From Algoriphagus sp. (lineage in GTDB: Bacteria; Bacteroidota; Bacteroidia; Cytophagales; Cyclobacteriaceae): 50,288 nt of DNA. Position numbers and translations under genes: made by a program. The stretch spans positions 1 to 50,288 of the forward strand of contig JANQWS010000091.1 of NCBI GenBank assembly GCA_030729785.1. Direction: 5' to 3'. The notes under the pieces were generated by a model. That model was not told where the DNA came from, searched no databases, and worked only from the letters and a program-made list of their open reading frames with translations. Below are positions 16,583 to 25,041 of this stretch, piece by piece (position 1 is the stretch's first letter; each line of letters opens with the position of its first letter).

Positions 16583-19500
16583 ATGGCAAAACCATTCTTA
16601 CTCTACCGATCTTCAGCGGGATCTGGGAAGACCTATACCCTCACCTTGGAATATCTCAAGCTTGCATTGAGAAATCCTCAATCTGGTTATCGGCAAATTC
16701 TGGCAGTGACGTTTACCAATAAGGCTACTACAGAGATGAAGGAGCGAATTATCTCTGTGCTAGAGCGGTTGAGTCACTCGGTAAATCCCAGTAACCCCTT
16801 AGATAGGGAGCTTATGGATTTTTTAAAATTGGATAAGGAGCAGTTGATGCAACGAGCTCGGGCAACGCTCTTGTATGTTTTGCATGGCTATGGTCATTTT
16901 GCGGTAAGCACGATCGACTCCTTTTTCCAAAAGGTGATTCGTTCTTTTGCAAGAGAAATGGATTTGCAAGCCAAGTTTGACTTGGAAATGGATACCGATG
17001 CGGTTTTGGATAAGTTGGTGGACCGAATTGTTGAAAAAGTTGCTGAAGATCCCGTTCTACGAAATTGGTTGGTAGACTATGCCGAGGAGCAGCTATTGGA
17101 TGGAAAATCTTGGGACATTCGGATGGGAATTAAAGGGCTTGGGAAGGAAATTTTCCAGGAACAATTCAAGTCCTTCCGAGCAATTTTTCAAGAAAGTGTG
17201 GGGCAAGAAGGTTTTTTACCCGAGCTCAAAGGTCAGATTTCTCGCGTTCGTCAATCCTTGATTGCAGAAGGCAAAATTCAGGCCCAGCAGGCAGAGGATA
17301 TTCGGATTCAATTTGGATTGGAATGGACAGATTTCAAAGGAGGAAGTAATAGTTTTGCCAAGCGGTTTGGAGTCCTAGGCAATCCAAAAATGCCTTTTCC
17401 AGAGCTTACCGTTCCCATGCTACGGGATTTGCCCGAGGTGAATAATTGGTTTGCTAATAAATCTAGACAGGAGTTGGCGATTCGTCAAGCTTTCGAGGCA
17501 GGATTGGGAGATTTACTGTTTTCTTGGCCTGAAAAACTCAAGGAATGGAACACCTTTTCGGCCTTGCAGAAAAATTTAAATGCTTTTGGAGTGTTTAGAA
17601 ATTTGATTTTAGAATTGCGAGACCTAAAAGATGAGGAAGGGATTTTATTGATTTCGGATGTGAATGATTTTTTGGCTGAGATTACTCGGGAGAACGAAGC
17701 CCCTTTTTTGTACGAAAAAATTGGAAATCAGTACCAACACTTTTTGATAGATGAATTTCAGGACACCTCCGAATTTCAATGGGCAAGTTTTAAGCCTTTG
17801 TTGGAAAATTCTTTGGCATCGGGAAATACCAATCTATTGGTAGGCGATGTAAAGCAATCTATTTACCGCTGGCGTGGAGGGAAATTAGAATTATTGCTGT
17901 CTGAAGTGCAAGAGCAGATTCATTCCGATTTTGTGGAAGTTAAGAACCTAAGTGTCAACTACAGGAGTTTGCCAGGTATTATCGCCTTCAATAATACCGT
18001 CTTCCAGCAATTACCAAGAATAATGGAGCGGGGTATGGAAGCCCATTACGCATTAGATTCAGAAAACAAGCTCTCTCTTGCTTTTGAGGGCGTGGCACAG
18101 GAGGTTCCAGAAACTAAAGAAAAGGTTTTGTTCCAAGGAAAAATCCGCATGGAATTTATTGAAAAAAGCAGTGGTGAAAGGACGCAGGAGGATGATATCG
18201 AGGAGGAGGCAGTGGAACTGGGAGCCTTGGAAAAACTTCCTGATTTGGTAAGACAGTTGCAGGATAGAGGATATGCATTAAAGGACATTGCCTTTTTGGT
18301 GCGAAAAAATGGGGAGGGGGCTATTTTGGCAGATAAATTCATGGAAGTGCAGCGACAATCGACAAGTTCGAACTATCGCTTTGATGTCCTTTCCGAAGAG
18401 TCCTTGTTTATCGATAAATCCATCGCAGTGAAATGCGTGGTTGGATTTTTAACCTATTTGAGTGATCCTTCAAATCAAGTAGCATTCAAAACTCTTTGGC
18501 AATTCTACGCTTTGGTACACGGAATTCCCTTGAGCCACGAGTTATTTTTTGTGGATGGATTGCCAAATGAATTGCAAGAGAAGGAACAAGAGTTGCAAAC
18601 GAGGCAAGCAAATTTCCAACAGATGCCTTTGATTGAATTGGTAGAGCAGGGGCTTACTTTTCTTGGATTAACTCAAAAGCAGCAGGATCTAAGCTACGTC
18701 TCTGGATTTAAAGAGGCTGTTTTGGATTACGTAAAAAAGAATCGAGCGGACTTACTTGGCTTTTTAGATTGGTGGGAGCTGAACAAGAAAAAGCGGACTG
18801 TGAAAATTCCAGAGGACCACGATGCGATGCGGATATTGACCATCCATAAGTCCAAAGGGCTCCAATTTAAGGTAGTGATCTTACCCTTTATGGATTGGGG
18901 AATTGTTTCCTCAGGTCTGCAAGCGTCTATCCTATGGGCTCCATTTGAATCAGAAAACGGAATACAGACAGTGGTCCCTTTGACCCACCAAACCCTTCTG
19001 AAAACCAGCCATTTTGCAGGGGCTTACAACGAGGAAGTTCGCTTATCCTATTTGGATTCGCTCAATATGCTGTATGTAGCCTATACACGTGCGGAGGAAG
19101 CACTTTTTGGTTTTGGTACGTATTCAATCTCCAAAACTAAAAAAGAAATTTCGCCCACCCGTACAGGCAATCTCCTGTATACGCTGTTTTCAGGAGGATT
19201 TCAGTTGGAAGAAGAAGCAACTTCCTCTTGGGATTCAGAGACACATACTTTCGATTGGGGAAATTGGCCTACTGTGATCACAACCGATAAAAGTGAAGTT
19301 GGGGAAGCCCCCCCCCTTCGTTGGGATTGCATGGATTGGAAATCCAAATTACAAACCAAAGCCTACCCTTGGGATTTTTCTTCGGAGGGCATTCGCGCAC
19401 GAGAGCAGCGTGATTTTGGGATAATCATTCACGCCATTTTAGCTGAAGCTAAGGGCTTTGAGGATGCAATTCAGCTTGTCAAGCAGTACACGTTTGAGGG

Positions 19501-19825
19501 GAGATGGGAAGAAAATACTGCTTTCGAAATTAATCAAAAGTTAGCCCAACTTTTTGCCTTGCCTCAAGTAAAGGGATGGTTTGATCCGGATTTACCCACC
19601 TTGACTGAACAAGGGATTTTATTACCAGGAGGAGTACAAAAGCGTCCGGATCGAATTTTAATTGGAAAAGACGAAGCACTTGTGATTGATTTTAAAACTG
19701 GAGTTAAGCGCGAATCCCATGCCCACCAAGTCCAGGAATACATGACATTGGTCAAGGCCTTGACACAGGTCCCGGTCAAAGGATATCTGTGTTATTTAGA
19801 ACCAACTGAAATTATCGCCCTATGA
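16583..19825 (+). CDS. addA: AddA-like UvrD-family helicase-nuclease
   Basis: This 1080-residue superfamily 1 helicase is the motor and nuclease subunit of a double-strand-break resection complex. Helicase motifs are clear: SAGSGKT (Lys16), TFTNKAT, LIDEFQDTS (Asp390-Glu391), GDVKQSIYRWRGG, TIHKSKGLQF and YVAYTRAEE. The C-terminal RecB-type nuclease shows Asp1036-Phe-Lys1038 within VIDFKTG. The start at 16583 places the P-loop near the N-terminus as usual and excludes an atypical 14-residue extension. It overlaps addB by ATGA. A run of nine cytosines lies in frame at 19308-19316. Exonuclease partnership with the next gene is strongly suggested by context. Confidence 0.92.
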   Translation: MAKPFLLYRSSAGSGKTYTLTLEYLKLALRNPQSGYRQILAVTFTNKATTEMKERIISVLERLSHSVNPSNPLDRELMDFLKLDKEQLMQRARATLLYVLHGYGHFAVSTIDSFFQKVIRSFAREMDLQAKFDLEMDTDAVLDKLVDRIVEKVAEDPVLRNWLVDYAEEQLLDGKSWDIRMGIKGLGKEIFQEQFKSFRAIFQESVGQEGFLPELKGQISRVRQSLIAEGKIQAQQAEDIRIQFGLEWTDFKGGSNSFAKRFGVLGNPKMPFPELTVPMLRDLPEVNNWFANKSRQELAIRQAFEAGLGDLLFSWPEKLKEWNTFSALQKNLNAFGVFRNLILELRDLKDEEGILLISDVNDFLAEITRENEAPFLYEKIGNQYQHFLIDEFQDTSEFQWASFKPLLENSLASGNTNLLVGDVKQSIYRWRGGKLELLLSEVQEQIHSDFVEVKNLSVNYRSLPGIIAFNNTVFQQLPRIMERGMEAHYALDSENKLSLAFEGVAQEVPETKEKVLFQGKIRMEFIEKSSGERTQEDDIEEEAVELGALEKLPDLVRQLQDRGYALKDIAFLVRKNGEGAILADKFMEVQRQSTSSNYRFDVLSEESLFIDKSIAVKCVVGFLTYLSDPSNQVAFKTLWQFYALVHGIPLSHELFFVDGLPNELQEKEQELQTRQANFQQMPLIELVEQGLTFLGLTQKQQDLSYVSGFKEAVLDYVKKNRADLLGFLDWWELNKKKRTVKIPEDHDAMRILTIHKSKGLQFKVVILPFMDWGIVSSGLQASILWAPFESENGIQTVVPLTHQTLLKTSHFAGAYNEEVRLSYLDSLNMLYVAYTRAEEALFGFGTYSISKTKKEISPTRTGNLLYTLFSGGFQLEEEATSSWDSETHTFDWGNWPTVITTDKSEVGEAPPLRWDCMDWKSKLQTKAYPWDFSSEGIRAREQRDFGIIIHAILAEAKGFEDAIQLVKQYTFEGRWEENTAFEINQKLAQLFALPQVKGWFDPDLPTLTEQGILLPGGVQKRPDRILIGKDEALVIDFKTGVKRESHAHQVQEYMTLVKALTQVPVKGYLCYLEPTEIIAL
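19308..19316 (+). repeat. Nine-cytosine homopolymer inside addA
   Basis: Nine consecutive C residues encode part of Ala-Pro-Pro-Leu in a linker between the helicase and nuclease parts of AddA. Loss or gain of one base would truncate the protein before the nuclease domain. It is the longest C or G run I noticed in the window. Confidence 0.9.
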
Positions 19826-22659
19826 CCCCTTTTTTAAAAGAAACCGCTCAACAGCTTTTAGATTCTGGTCAAGATTTGAAAGACCTTCGTGTGGTATTGC
19901 CCAATCGTCGAGCAGGACTTTTTTTTACCAAGTACCTAGGTGAACTGATCGAACAACCTGTTTGGATGCCTGAGGTGATAACCATAGAGCAGCTGGTGTA
20001 CCAGCTGGCAGGAAACACACCTACGGACGACCTTACCTTAGTCTTTGAGCTCTACGAAACCTACCGAACCTTACAAAAAGATGCGGAACCCTTTGATCGA
20101 TTCTTTCATTGGGGGGAGCTGATTTTAAAAGATTTCAATGATTTGGATCAATTCTTGGCTCCAGTAAAGCAGGTTTATGCTCACCTGGCAGAAATTAAGG
20201 AATTTGAATCGGATCTAAGTTTCCTTACTGAAGATCAATGGGCGTTAATTGCACAGTTTTGGAAGGCTTTTGAACGTCAAAATGAAACTGAAAAAGCCCG
20301 TTTTCTCAAGTTTTGGCAAATTCTAGGTGCTCTTTACGAAGGATTTCAAGAGCGACTTCAAAAATCTGGATTGGCTTATGGAGGACAATTGTATCGGCAG
20401 GTAGCGTCCACGACCGATTCGATACCAAAACCAGACAAACACCTTATTTTTATTGGTTTCAACGCGTTTACGGGTGCCGAAGAGAAGATTATTACCCATT
20501 TCATTCAGGCATTTGCTGCGGAGGTTTATTGGGATGTGGATGCCTATTACTTGGATGATCCCCTTCAGGAGGCGGGGTTATTTTTCAGGGAATACAGAAA
20601 AAACGCAGTATTTGGTCAAACATTTTCCAAACAACTTCCTGCTCGAATCCAGAAAAAGGGATCTCAAATTCATACCCACGCTATTCCCTTAAAAACCAAT
20701 CAAGCTAATTTGGTGGGCAAATTACTGGAGGGAGTAAAGCTAGAAGACCAATTAGAAGAAACGGTCATTATTCTTCCGGATGAGCAGTTGCTATTCCCTG
20801 TGTTGTACCAACTTCCAGAGGGGATCACCAAACTCAATGTGACCATGGGATATCCTATGCGCAATGCGCCTATATATGCTTTTTTGGATGCAGTATTAGA
20901 TTTGCAGCGACATGCTAAGCGGAAGGATGGACAGGTGACTTTCTACCATAAATCTGTTTTAGATCTGTTGGCTTATCCCTATTTGCAAGCAGCGAATGGC
21001 TCGTTAGCTTCTCAAATAGCCCAAAAAATACAAGAAGAGAACTGGGTAGATGTTCCCGAGGAGCTATTGACCAAGAAAAACGCCCTTTTTGATTTGGTTT
21101 TCCAAAAAATTTCCAGTGACGTATTAATCGAGTATTTGATTGCCCTAATTGATTATTTGGCAAAAGAACTTCAAGAGGATCTTACACAGAAAAGTTATTT
21201 ATTTCAAGCTTTTAAGCAATTGAATCGGGTTAAAGAAATATTCAATTCAACGGGCAGTAAAGGGCTAAAAGTCGAATTTCTTTTGAGTTTGTTTCGTAAG
21301 CTTTTTCGGGATCTTAAGTTGCCCTTTGAAGGGGAGCCCCTCCAAGGTTTACAAGTGATGGGAGTATTGGAATCTCGAAATCTTGATTTTAGGCGTGTAA
21401 TTATTTGTGATTTGAATGAAGGCAGTTTTCCTCCAGGAGGAGGGATCCAATCGATGATTCCAATGAATCTTCGAAAGGCCTTTCGTTTGCCAGTACAGGA
21501 ACAAAACGATGCCATCTATGCCTACACCTTTTACCGCTTGTTGCATCGTGCAGAAGAGGTGCATTTGATTTATACCACAGCAGGGGAGCAGGGTAAATCC
21601 AGCGAGATGAGTCGTTTTATACAGCAGATGCGAGTGGAGTTGCCTATTTCAGCCCCAGAATCGGTTTTAGTGCCGGTAAATCTTACTCCAAATCAAGCCA
21701 TTACGCTTACCAAGAGCCCAGCCATGCTTGCTCGCTTGGCTCGGTATTTTAAGCCCAAAGGGGAAGGAGAAGCAGAAAAGCGATTTTCTGCCTCTGCACT
21801 CAACATGTACTTGGATTGCCGATTACGTTTTTACTTGCGCTATGTAGCTGAGCTAAAAGAGAAAGAAGTAGTAGTCAAAACAATTGACCCCATGACTTTT
21901 GGCACATTACTGCATAGGGGAGTGGAAATTCTTTATCAGATTCCCGAAGGTGAGGAGTTTCGTGAAATCACAAGTCATGAAATCAATCGCCTCTTGCCAC
22001 AAGTACCAAAAGCGGTGGAGCAAGCTTTTCGAGAACTGTACAAAAAAGAGGAGGGAGAGGAACTCTTGCTGACGGGGCAATTGCAAATTGCTCGAGAGGT
22101 ATTGACCAAGTACATTCAAGCCATTCTTGCCTATGATCAGCGGAATGGAGATTTTAAGGTAGTTGGTTTGGAAAAAGAACATCGGGCATATCTATCCATT
22201 AAAACCGAGGAAGGGGAGCAAGAAGTAGCTCTTGGAGGGGTGATTGACCGAATGGATATCAAAGATGCTGTGGTCCGTCTGTTGGATTACAAAACTGGAA
22301 AGGATACCAAAAAGATTGCTTCCATCGGTTCTCTATTTGATAGAGAAAACACGAAAAGAAACAAGGCTGCGATGCAAACTTTCCTCTATGCCTTTTTCCA
22401 TCATTACGAGTTTCCTGAAACCCAGCTTCCTTTAAAACCTGGGATCATCAACATCAAAGAAATCTATTCTCCAGACTTTTCTCCCTACCTCCAATTGAAT
22501 GATGCTGAGGTCAATGATTACCGAGTTTTTGCAGCCGAATTTGAGCAAGGCCTTCGTGGACTGCTAGAGGAAATCGTTGATCCTTTGATCCCTTTTGATC
22601 AAACGGAGGACAAGAAAAAATGTACTTACTGTGCCTATAAAGAATTGTGTGGAAGGTGA
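19822..22659 (+). CDS. addB: AddB-like PD-(D/E)XK nuclease with Fe-S cluster motif
   Basis: This 945-residue partner of AddA has an inactivated-helicase-like N-terminal part beginning with LRVVLPNRRAGLFFT and a C-terminal RecB-type nuclease. The nuclease residues are Asp809 (GGVIDRMD) and Asp822-Tyr-Lys824 (LLDYKTGK). The AddB-type 4Fe-4S staple is complete: Cys666 upstream of the nuclease, then Cys934-x2-Cys937-x5-Cys943 at the very end. The start overlaps the addA stop by 4 bp. Together they should resect broken ends for RecA loading. The length is shorter than Bacillus AddB but usual for Bacteroidota, as far as I can judge. Confidence 0.9.
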   Translation: MTPFLKETAQQLLDSGQDLKDLRVVLPNRRAGLFFTKYLGELIEQPVWMPEVITIEQLVYQLAGNTPTDDLTLVFELYETYRTLQKDAEPFDRFFHWGELILKDFNDLDQFLAPVKQVYAHLAEIKEFESDLSFLTEDQWALIAQFWKAFERQNETEKARFLKFWQILGALYEGFQERLQKSGLAYGGQLYRQVASTTDSIPKPDKHLIFIGFNAFTGAEEKIITHFIQAFAAEVYWDVDAYYLDDPLQEAGLFFREYRKNAVFGQTFSKQLPARIQKKGSQIHTHAIPLKTNQANLVGKLLEGVKLEDQLEETVIILPDEQLLFPVLYQLPEGITKLNVTMGYPMRNAPIYAFLDAVLDLQRHAKRKDGQVTFYHKSVLDLLAYPYLQAANGSLASQIAQKIQEENWVDVPEELLTKKNALFDLVFQKISSDVLIEYLIALIDYLAKELQEDLTQKSYLFQAFKQLNRVKEIFNSTGSKGLKVEFLLSLFRKLFRDLKLPFEGEPLQGLQVMGVLESRNLDFRRVIICDLNEGSFPPGGGIQSMIPMNLRKAFRLPVQEQNDAIYAYTFYRLLHRAEEVHLIYTTAGEQGKSSEMSRFIQQMRVELPISAPESVLVPVNLTPNQAITLTKSPAMLARLARYFKPKGEGEAEKRFSASALNMYLDCRLRFYLRYVAELKEKEVVVKTIDPMTFGTLLHRGVEILYQIPEGEEFREITSHEINRLLPQVPKAVEQAFRELYKKEEGEELLLTGQLQIAREVLTKYIQAILAYDQRNGDFKVVGLEKEHRAYLSIKTEEGEQEVALGGVIDRMDIKDAVVRLLDYKTGKDTKKIASIGSLFDRENTKRNKAAMQTFLYAFFHHYEFPETQLPLKPGIINIKEIYSPDFSPYLQLNDAEVNDYRVFAAEFEQGLRGLLEEIVDPLIPFDQTEDKKKCTYCAYKELCGR

Positions 22660-22674
22660 TTTTTTTTTCGCTAA

Positions 22675-22839
22675 ATGAGGTCCCAATTCATCAAGCGTAA
22701 CTTCTTGTTAGGGGTAGGGGAGTGGCAGATAGAGCGTAAAGGATTTGAACAAGTAAGCAAGGAAAAAAAAACTAAATTGGGCGAGTTGTTTAGTTTAATC
22801 GCAGTGATTATAAGTGCTAGTTTCGGCTCTTATTGTTAA
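22675..22839 (+). CDS. Possible small ORF (54 codons) after addB
   Basis: An ATG at 22675 opens a 54-codon frame ending at 22837-22839. It encodes a basic N-terminal half and a hydrophobic end (LFSLIAVIISASFG) that could be one membrane segment. It starts 15 bp after the addB stop. I see no homology or ribosome-binding site, and frames of this size arise by chance. It is listed because the region is otherwise unexplained. Confidence 0.2.
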   Translation: MRSQFIKRNFLLGVGEWQIERKGFEQVSKEKKTKLGELFSLIAVIISASFGSYC

Positions 22840-23060
22840 AGGGGGAGCACCTGATTATTGATTTTTTTTGAAAGTACTAGTAAATCTAGCAGTGGGAATA
22901 GAAAAAGAAGAATTGGCAAACACTCTCTTTTTTAACTATTAAAAATAAGTTTAATTTAAATTGTTTAAATAATTGATTTTAAGTTAATTATATTTAATTT
23001 ATATATATCTAAATTAGACAAGACAAAAAAATTTAGAACTAACTAAATAAAATATAAAAC

Positions 23061-23410
23061 CAATAATCCGCCTTTTTTTGAAGAGTTGTTGCCTTTCGAC
23101 CTCGGTTTCTTGACGTGAATGAAATGGCGCTATCGGGTCGATGAAATCTGGACAGGAAATTGGATAGATTCTTTTAAACGATTGGTCTAAAAAAAAAATC
23201 CCGATGGCATCACCAAGGGGAGGAGACCGACTGTTAATTTAACTTAATGATTAGCAGTTGAAAGTCTCTTTCCTTTGGAAATCCCGTTACGATTTTCTTA
23301 GTTTTTGTAGGTTTAAAAATTGAGGTTTTGGTACCTAGAGTCTGTAGGATTGGTTAAAGAAATCAGGGGGTCTCACGCTAAACCTTAAGGCGGAATTTTG
23401 CCTTATTTTT
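23061..23410 (+). ncRNA. Candidate structured non-coding RNA or long leader upstream of mlaEFD
   Basis: Composition rises sharply from the adjoining AT-rich block. Pairings visible by eye are TCGACC (23096-23101) with GGTCGA (23136-23141), TTGGTCT (about 23182-23188) with AGACCGA (about 23224-23230) with one G-U pair, and the terminal TAAGGC/GCCTTA hairpin followed by five Ts. It does not match RNase P, tmRNA or SRP RNA signatures that I can recall. The boundaries are guesses and the strand is inferred from the T-run. Confidence 0.25.
23386..23410 (+). terminator. Weak terminator-like hairpin upstream of mlaE
   Basis: TAAGGC and GCCTTA form a 6-bp stem around an 8-nt loop, followed by TTTTT. 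The stem is short, so this may be a terminator for an upstream RNA, an attenuator, or chance. Confidence 0.35.
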
Positions 23411-23457
23411 CCTAGATCAAAACTGCTTGGTTCGGGCATCCTTTAAATTTTATTCCT

Positions 23458-23465
23458 TATTTTTG
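23458..23465 (+). promoter_or_regulatory. Candidate -7 box (TATTTTTG) for mlaEFD
   Basis: TATTTTTG matches TAnnTTTG exactly and ends 17 bp before the mlaE ATG at 23483. The nearest TTGG lies 27 bp upstream, longer than the usual spacing, so the -33 element is doubtful. Confidence 0.4.
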
Positions 23466-23482
23466 AAACTCTGATTACAACC

Positions 23483-24280
23483 ATGGCAGGACCCTCCGGA
23501 ATGCGAAAGTATATCTTCTCAAAAAAAATTGACACCTTCTTTAAAGGGTTAGCAGATGCTTGGAATTTTGTTCGACGATTTTTCCAAGAGGTGTTCGTTC
23601 CCCCCTATGAGTTCAAAGAAGTGATTCATCAATGTTACCGCATTGGGGTGGAGTCGTTGCCATTGATTTCATTGACTGGTTTTATAGTAGGCATTGTATT
23701 TACCAATCAATCACGTCCCTCGCTATCTGAATTTGGAGCTACGTCTTGGCTTCCATCTTTGATTGCAATAGCGATTGTTCGCGCAATGGGGCCTTTAGTT
23801 ACGGCATTAATTGCCGCGGGAAAGGTAGGATCAGGGATAGGTGCTGAGATTGCCTCGATGAAAGTAACTGAGCAGATCGATGCTATGGAAGTATCTGCTA
23901 CCAACCCTTACAAATTTTTGGTGGTGTCCCGAGTGCTGGCGACTACCTTCATGATTCCTGTCCTCGTGATGTACACGGATTTTGTTGCCTTGATGGGTGC
24001 CTTTATCAATGTGAATGCAAATGAATTAGTCAGTATTTCTACCTTTTTTGCTCAGGTTTTTAGTTCAGTTACCTTCCTTGATATATTTTCTTCCATTATT
24101 AAATCATTATTTTTTGGTTTTACGATTGGAATGGTAGGCTGCTACAAAGGGTATACCTCTTCCAAAGGAACAGAGGGGGTGGGTAGGGCAGCCAATGCAG
24201 CTGTCGTGATTTCAATGTTCTTGATATTTATCGAAGAATTACTTTCTCTTCAAATCATCAATCTATTTCGGATCAAGTAG
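23483..24280 (+). CDS. mlaE: MlaE-family ABC transporter permease
   Basis: This 265-residue inner-membrane permease belongs to the MlaE/YrbE family, which moves phospholipids between inner and outer membranes. An amphipathic N-terminus is followed by about five hydrophobic segments. Family landmarks are GFIVGIVFTNQ, the conserved AGKVGSGIGAEIASMKVTEQ loop that contacts the ATPase, and ATNPYKFLVVSRV. The gene is 2 bp upstream of mlaF and begins a three-gene operon. No MlaB (STAS) or MlaC (periplasmic carrier) gene follows, a common state in Bacteroidota. Transport direction cannot be inferred from sequence. Confidence 0.93.
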   Translation: MAGPSGMRKYIFSKKIDTFFKGLADAWNFVRRFFQEVFVPPYEFKEVIHQCYRIGVESLPLISLTGFIVGIVFTNQSRPSLSEFGATSWLPSLIAIAIVRAMGPLVTALIAAGKVGSGIGAEIASMKVTEQIDAMEVSATNPYKFLVVSRVLATTFMIPVLVMYTDFVALMGAFINVNANELVSISTFFAQVFSSVTFLDIFSSIIKSLFFGFTIGMVGCYKGYTSSKGTEGVGRAANAAVVISMFLIFIEELLSLQIINLFRIK

Positions 24281-24282
24281 CC

Positions 24283-25041
24283 ATGGATAATCGGGAGAAA
24301 GTAGTTGTGGTACGGAATTTATTCAAAGCCTTTGGAGATTTGGAGGTTTTGAAAGGGGTCAATTTGGATTTGTACCGAGAAGAAAATCTAGTTGTTTTGG
24401 GTCGATCAGGTACAGGTAAGTCTGTTTTGATCAAAATCATGGTGGGTTTACTGCAACAGGATAGTGGGAGTATGCAAGTCCTTGGTAAGGAAATTTCAAC
24501 CCTGGGTATCCAAGAGCTAAATTCTTTGCGTTTAAAGATTGGGTTTTCTTTTCAAAATTCTGCTTTATATGATTCCATGACTGTGCGTGAAAATATGGAA
24601 TTTCCCCTGGTGCGTAACGTAAAGAATTTGACTAAAAAAGAAATCAACCTACGGATTGAGGAATTATTAGATGCGGTTGGACTTCCACAAACCATCAATC
24701 AGATGCCTTCTGAGTTATCCGGAGGTCAGAAAAAAAGGATCGGTGTAGCTCGAACTTTGGTGCTCAATCCTGAAATCATGTTGTACGATGAGCCTACTGC
24801 TGGCTTGGATCCAATTACTTGCGTAGATATCAACAACTTAATTAACGAGGTACGGGAACGATACAAAACCACTTCCATCGTCATTACGCATGATCTTTCT
24901 TGCGCCAAGCAAACTGGGGATCGTATGGCAGTGTTGTTGGAGGGACAATTTAATGCGATTGGCTCCTTTGAGGAAGTGTTTCCTCATGCTTCCGATGAAC
25001 GAATCAAATCATTTTACGATTATAATTTTATCAACTCATGA
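24283..25041 (+). CDS. mlaF: MlaF-family ABC transporter ATP-binding protein
   Basis: This 252-residue cytoplasmic ATPase powers the MlaE permease. The Walker A is GRSGTGKS (Lys46), the signature LSGGQ is at 145-149, the Walker B with catalytic Glu is LYDEPTAGLDP (Asp169-Glu170), and a switch histidine appears in VITHDLS. The motifs are intact, so it should be active. It begins 2 bp after mlaE and overlaps mlaD by ATGA (25038-25041). Its C-terminus has the short helical extension usual in MlaF-type ATPases. Confidence 0.95.
   Translation: MDNREKVVVVRNLFKAFGDLEVLKGVNLDLYREENLVVLGRSGTGKSVLIKIMVGLLQQDSGSMQVLGKEISTLGIQELNSLRLKIGFSFQNSALYDSMTVRENMEFPLVRNVKNLTKKEINLRIEELLDAVGLPQTINQMPSELSGGQKKRIGVARTLVLNPEIMLYDEPTAGLDPITCVDINNLINEVRERYKTTSIVITHDLSCAKQTGDRMAVLLEGQFNAIGSFEEVFPHASDERIKSFYDYNFINS

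Larger units (their letters stand above)
22660..23482. other. Gene-poor 823-bp interval between addB and mlaE
   Basis: This is the largest gap in the window and holds no convincing gene. It contains a doubtful 54-codon ORF (22675-22839) and a block from 22921 to 23060 in which only 18 of 140 bases are G or C. After that comes a segment of normal composition (23101-23400, 118 of 300 G or C) with several inverted repeats, and a weak terminator-like hairpin at 23386-23410. It could carry a non-coding RNA, a long mla leader or only regulatory DNA. I find no tRNA, no known RNA signature, no DnaA-box cluster and no transposase remnant. Confidence 0.6.

Noticed and set aside
22921..23060. Replication origin in the AT-rich block
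   Set aside because: No DnaA-box cluster (TTATCCACA-like) or origin-linked genes are seen nearby.
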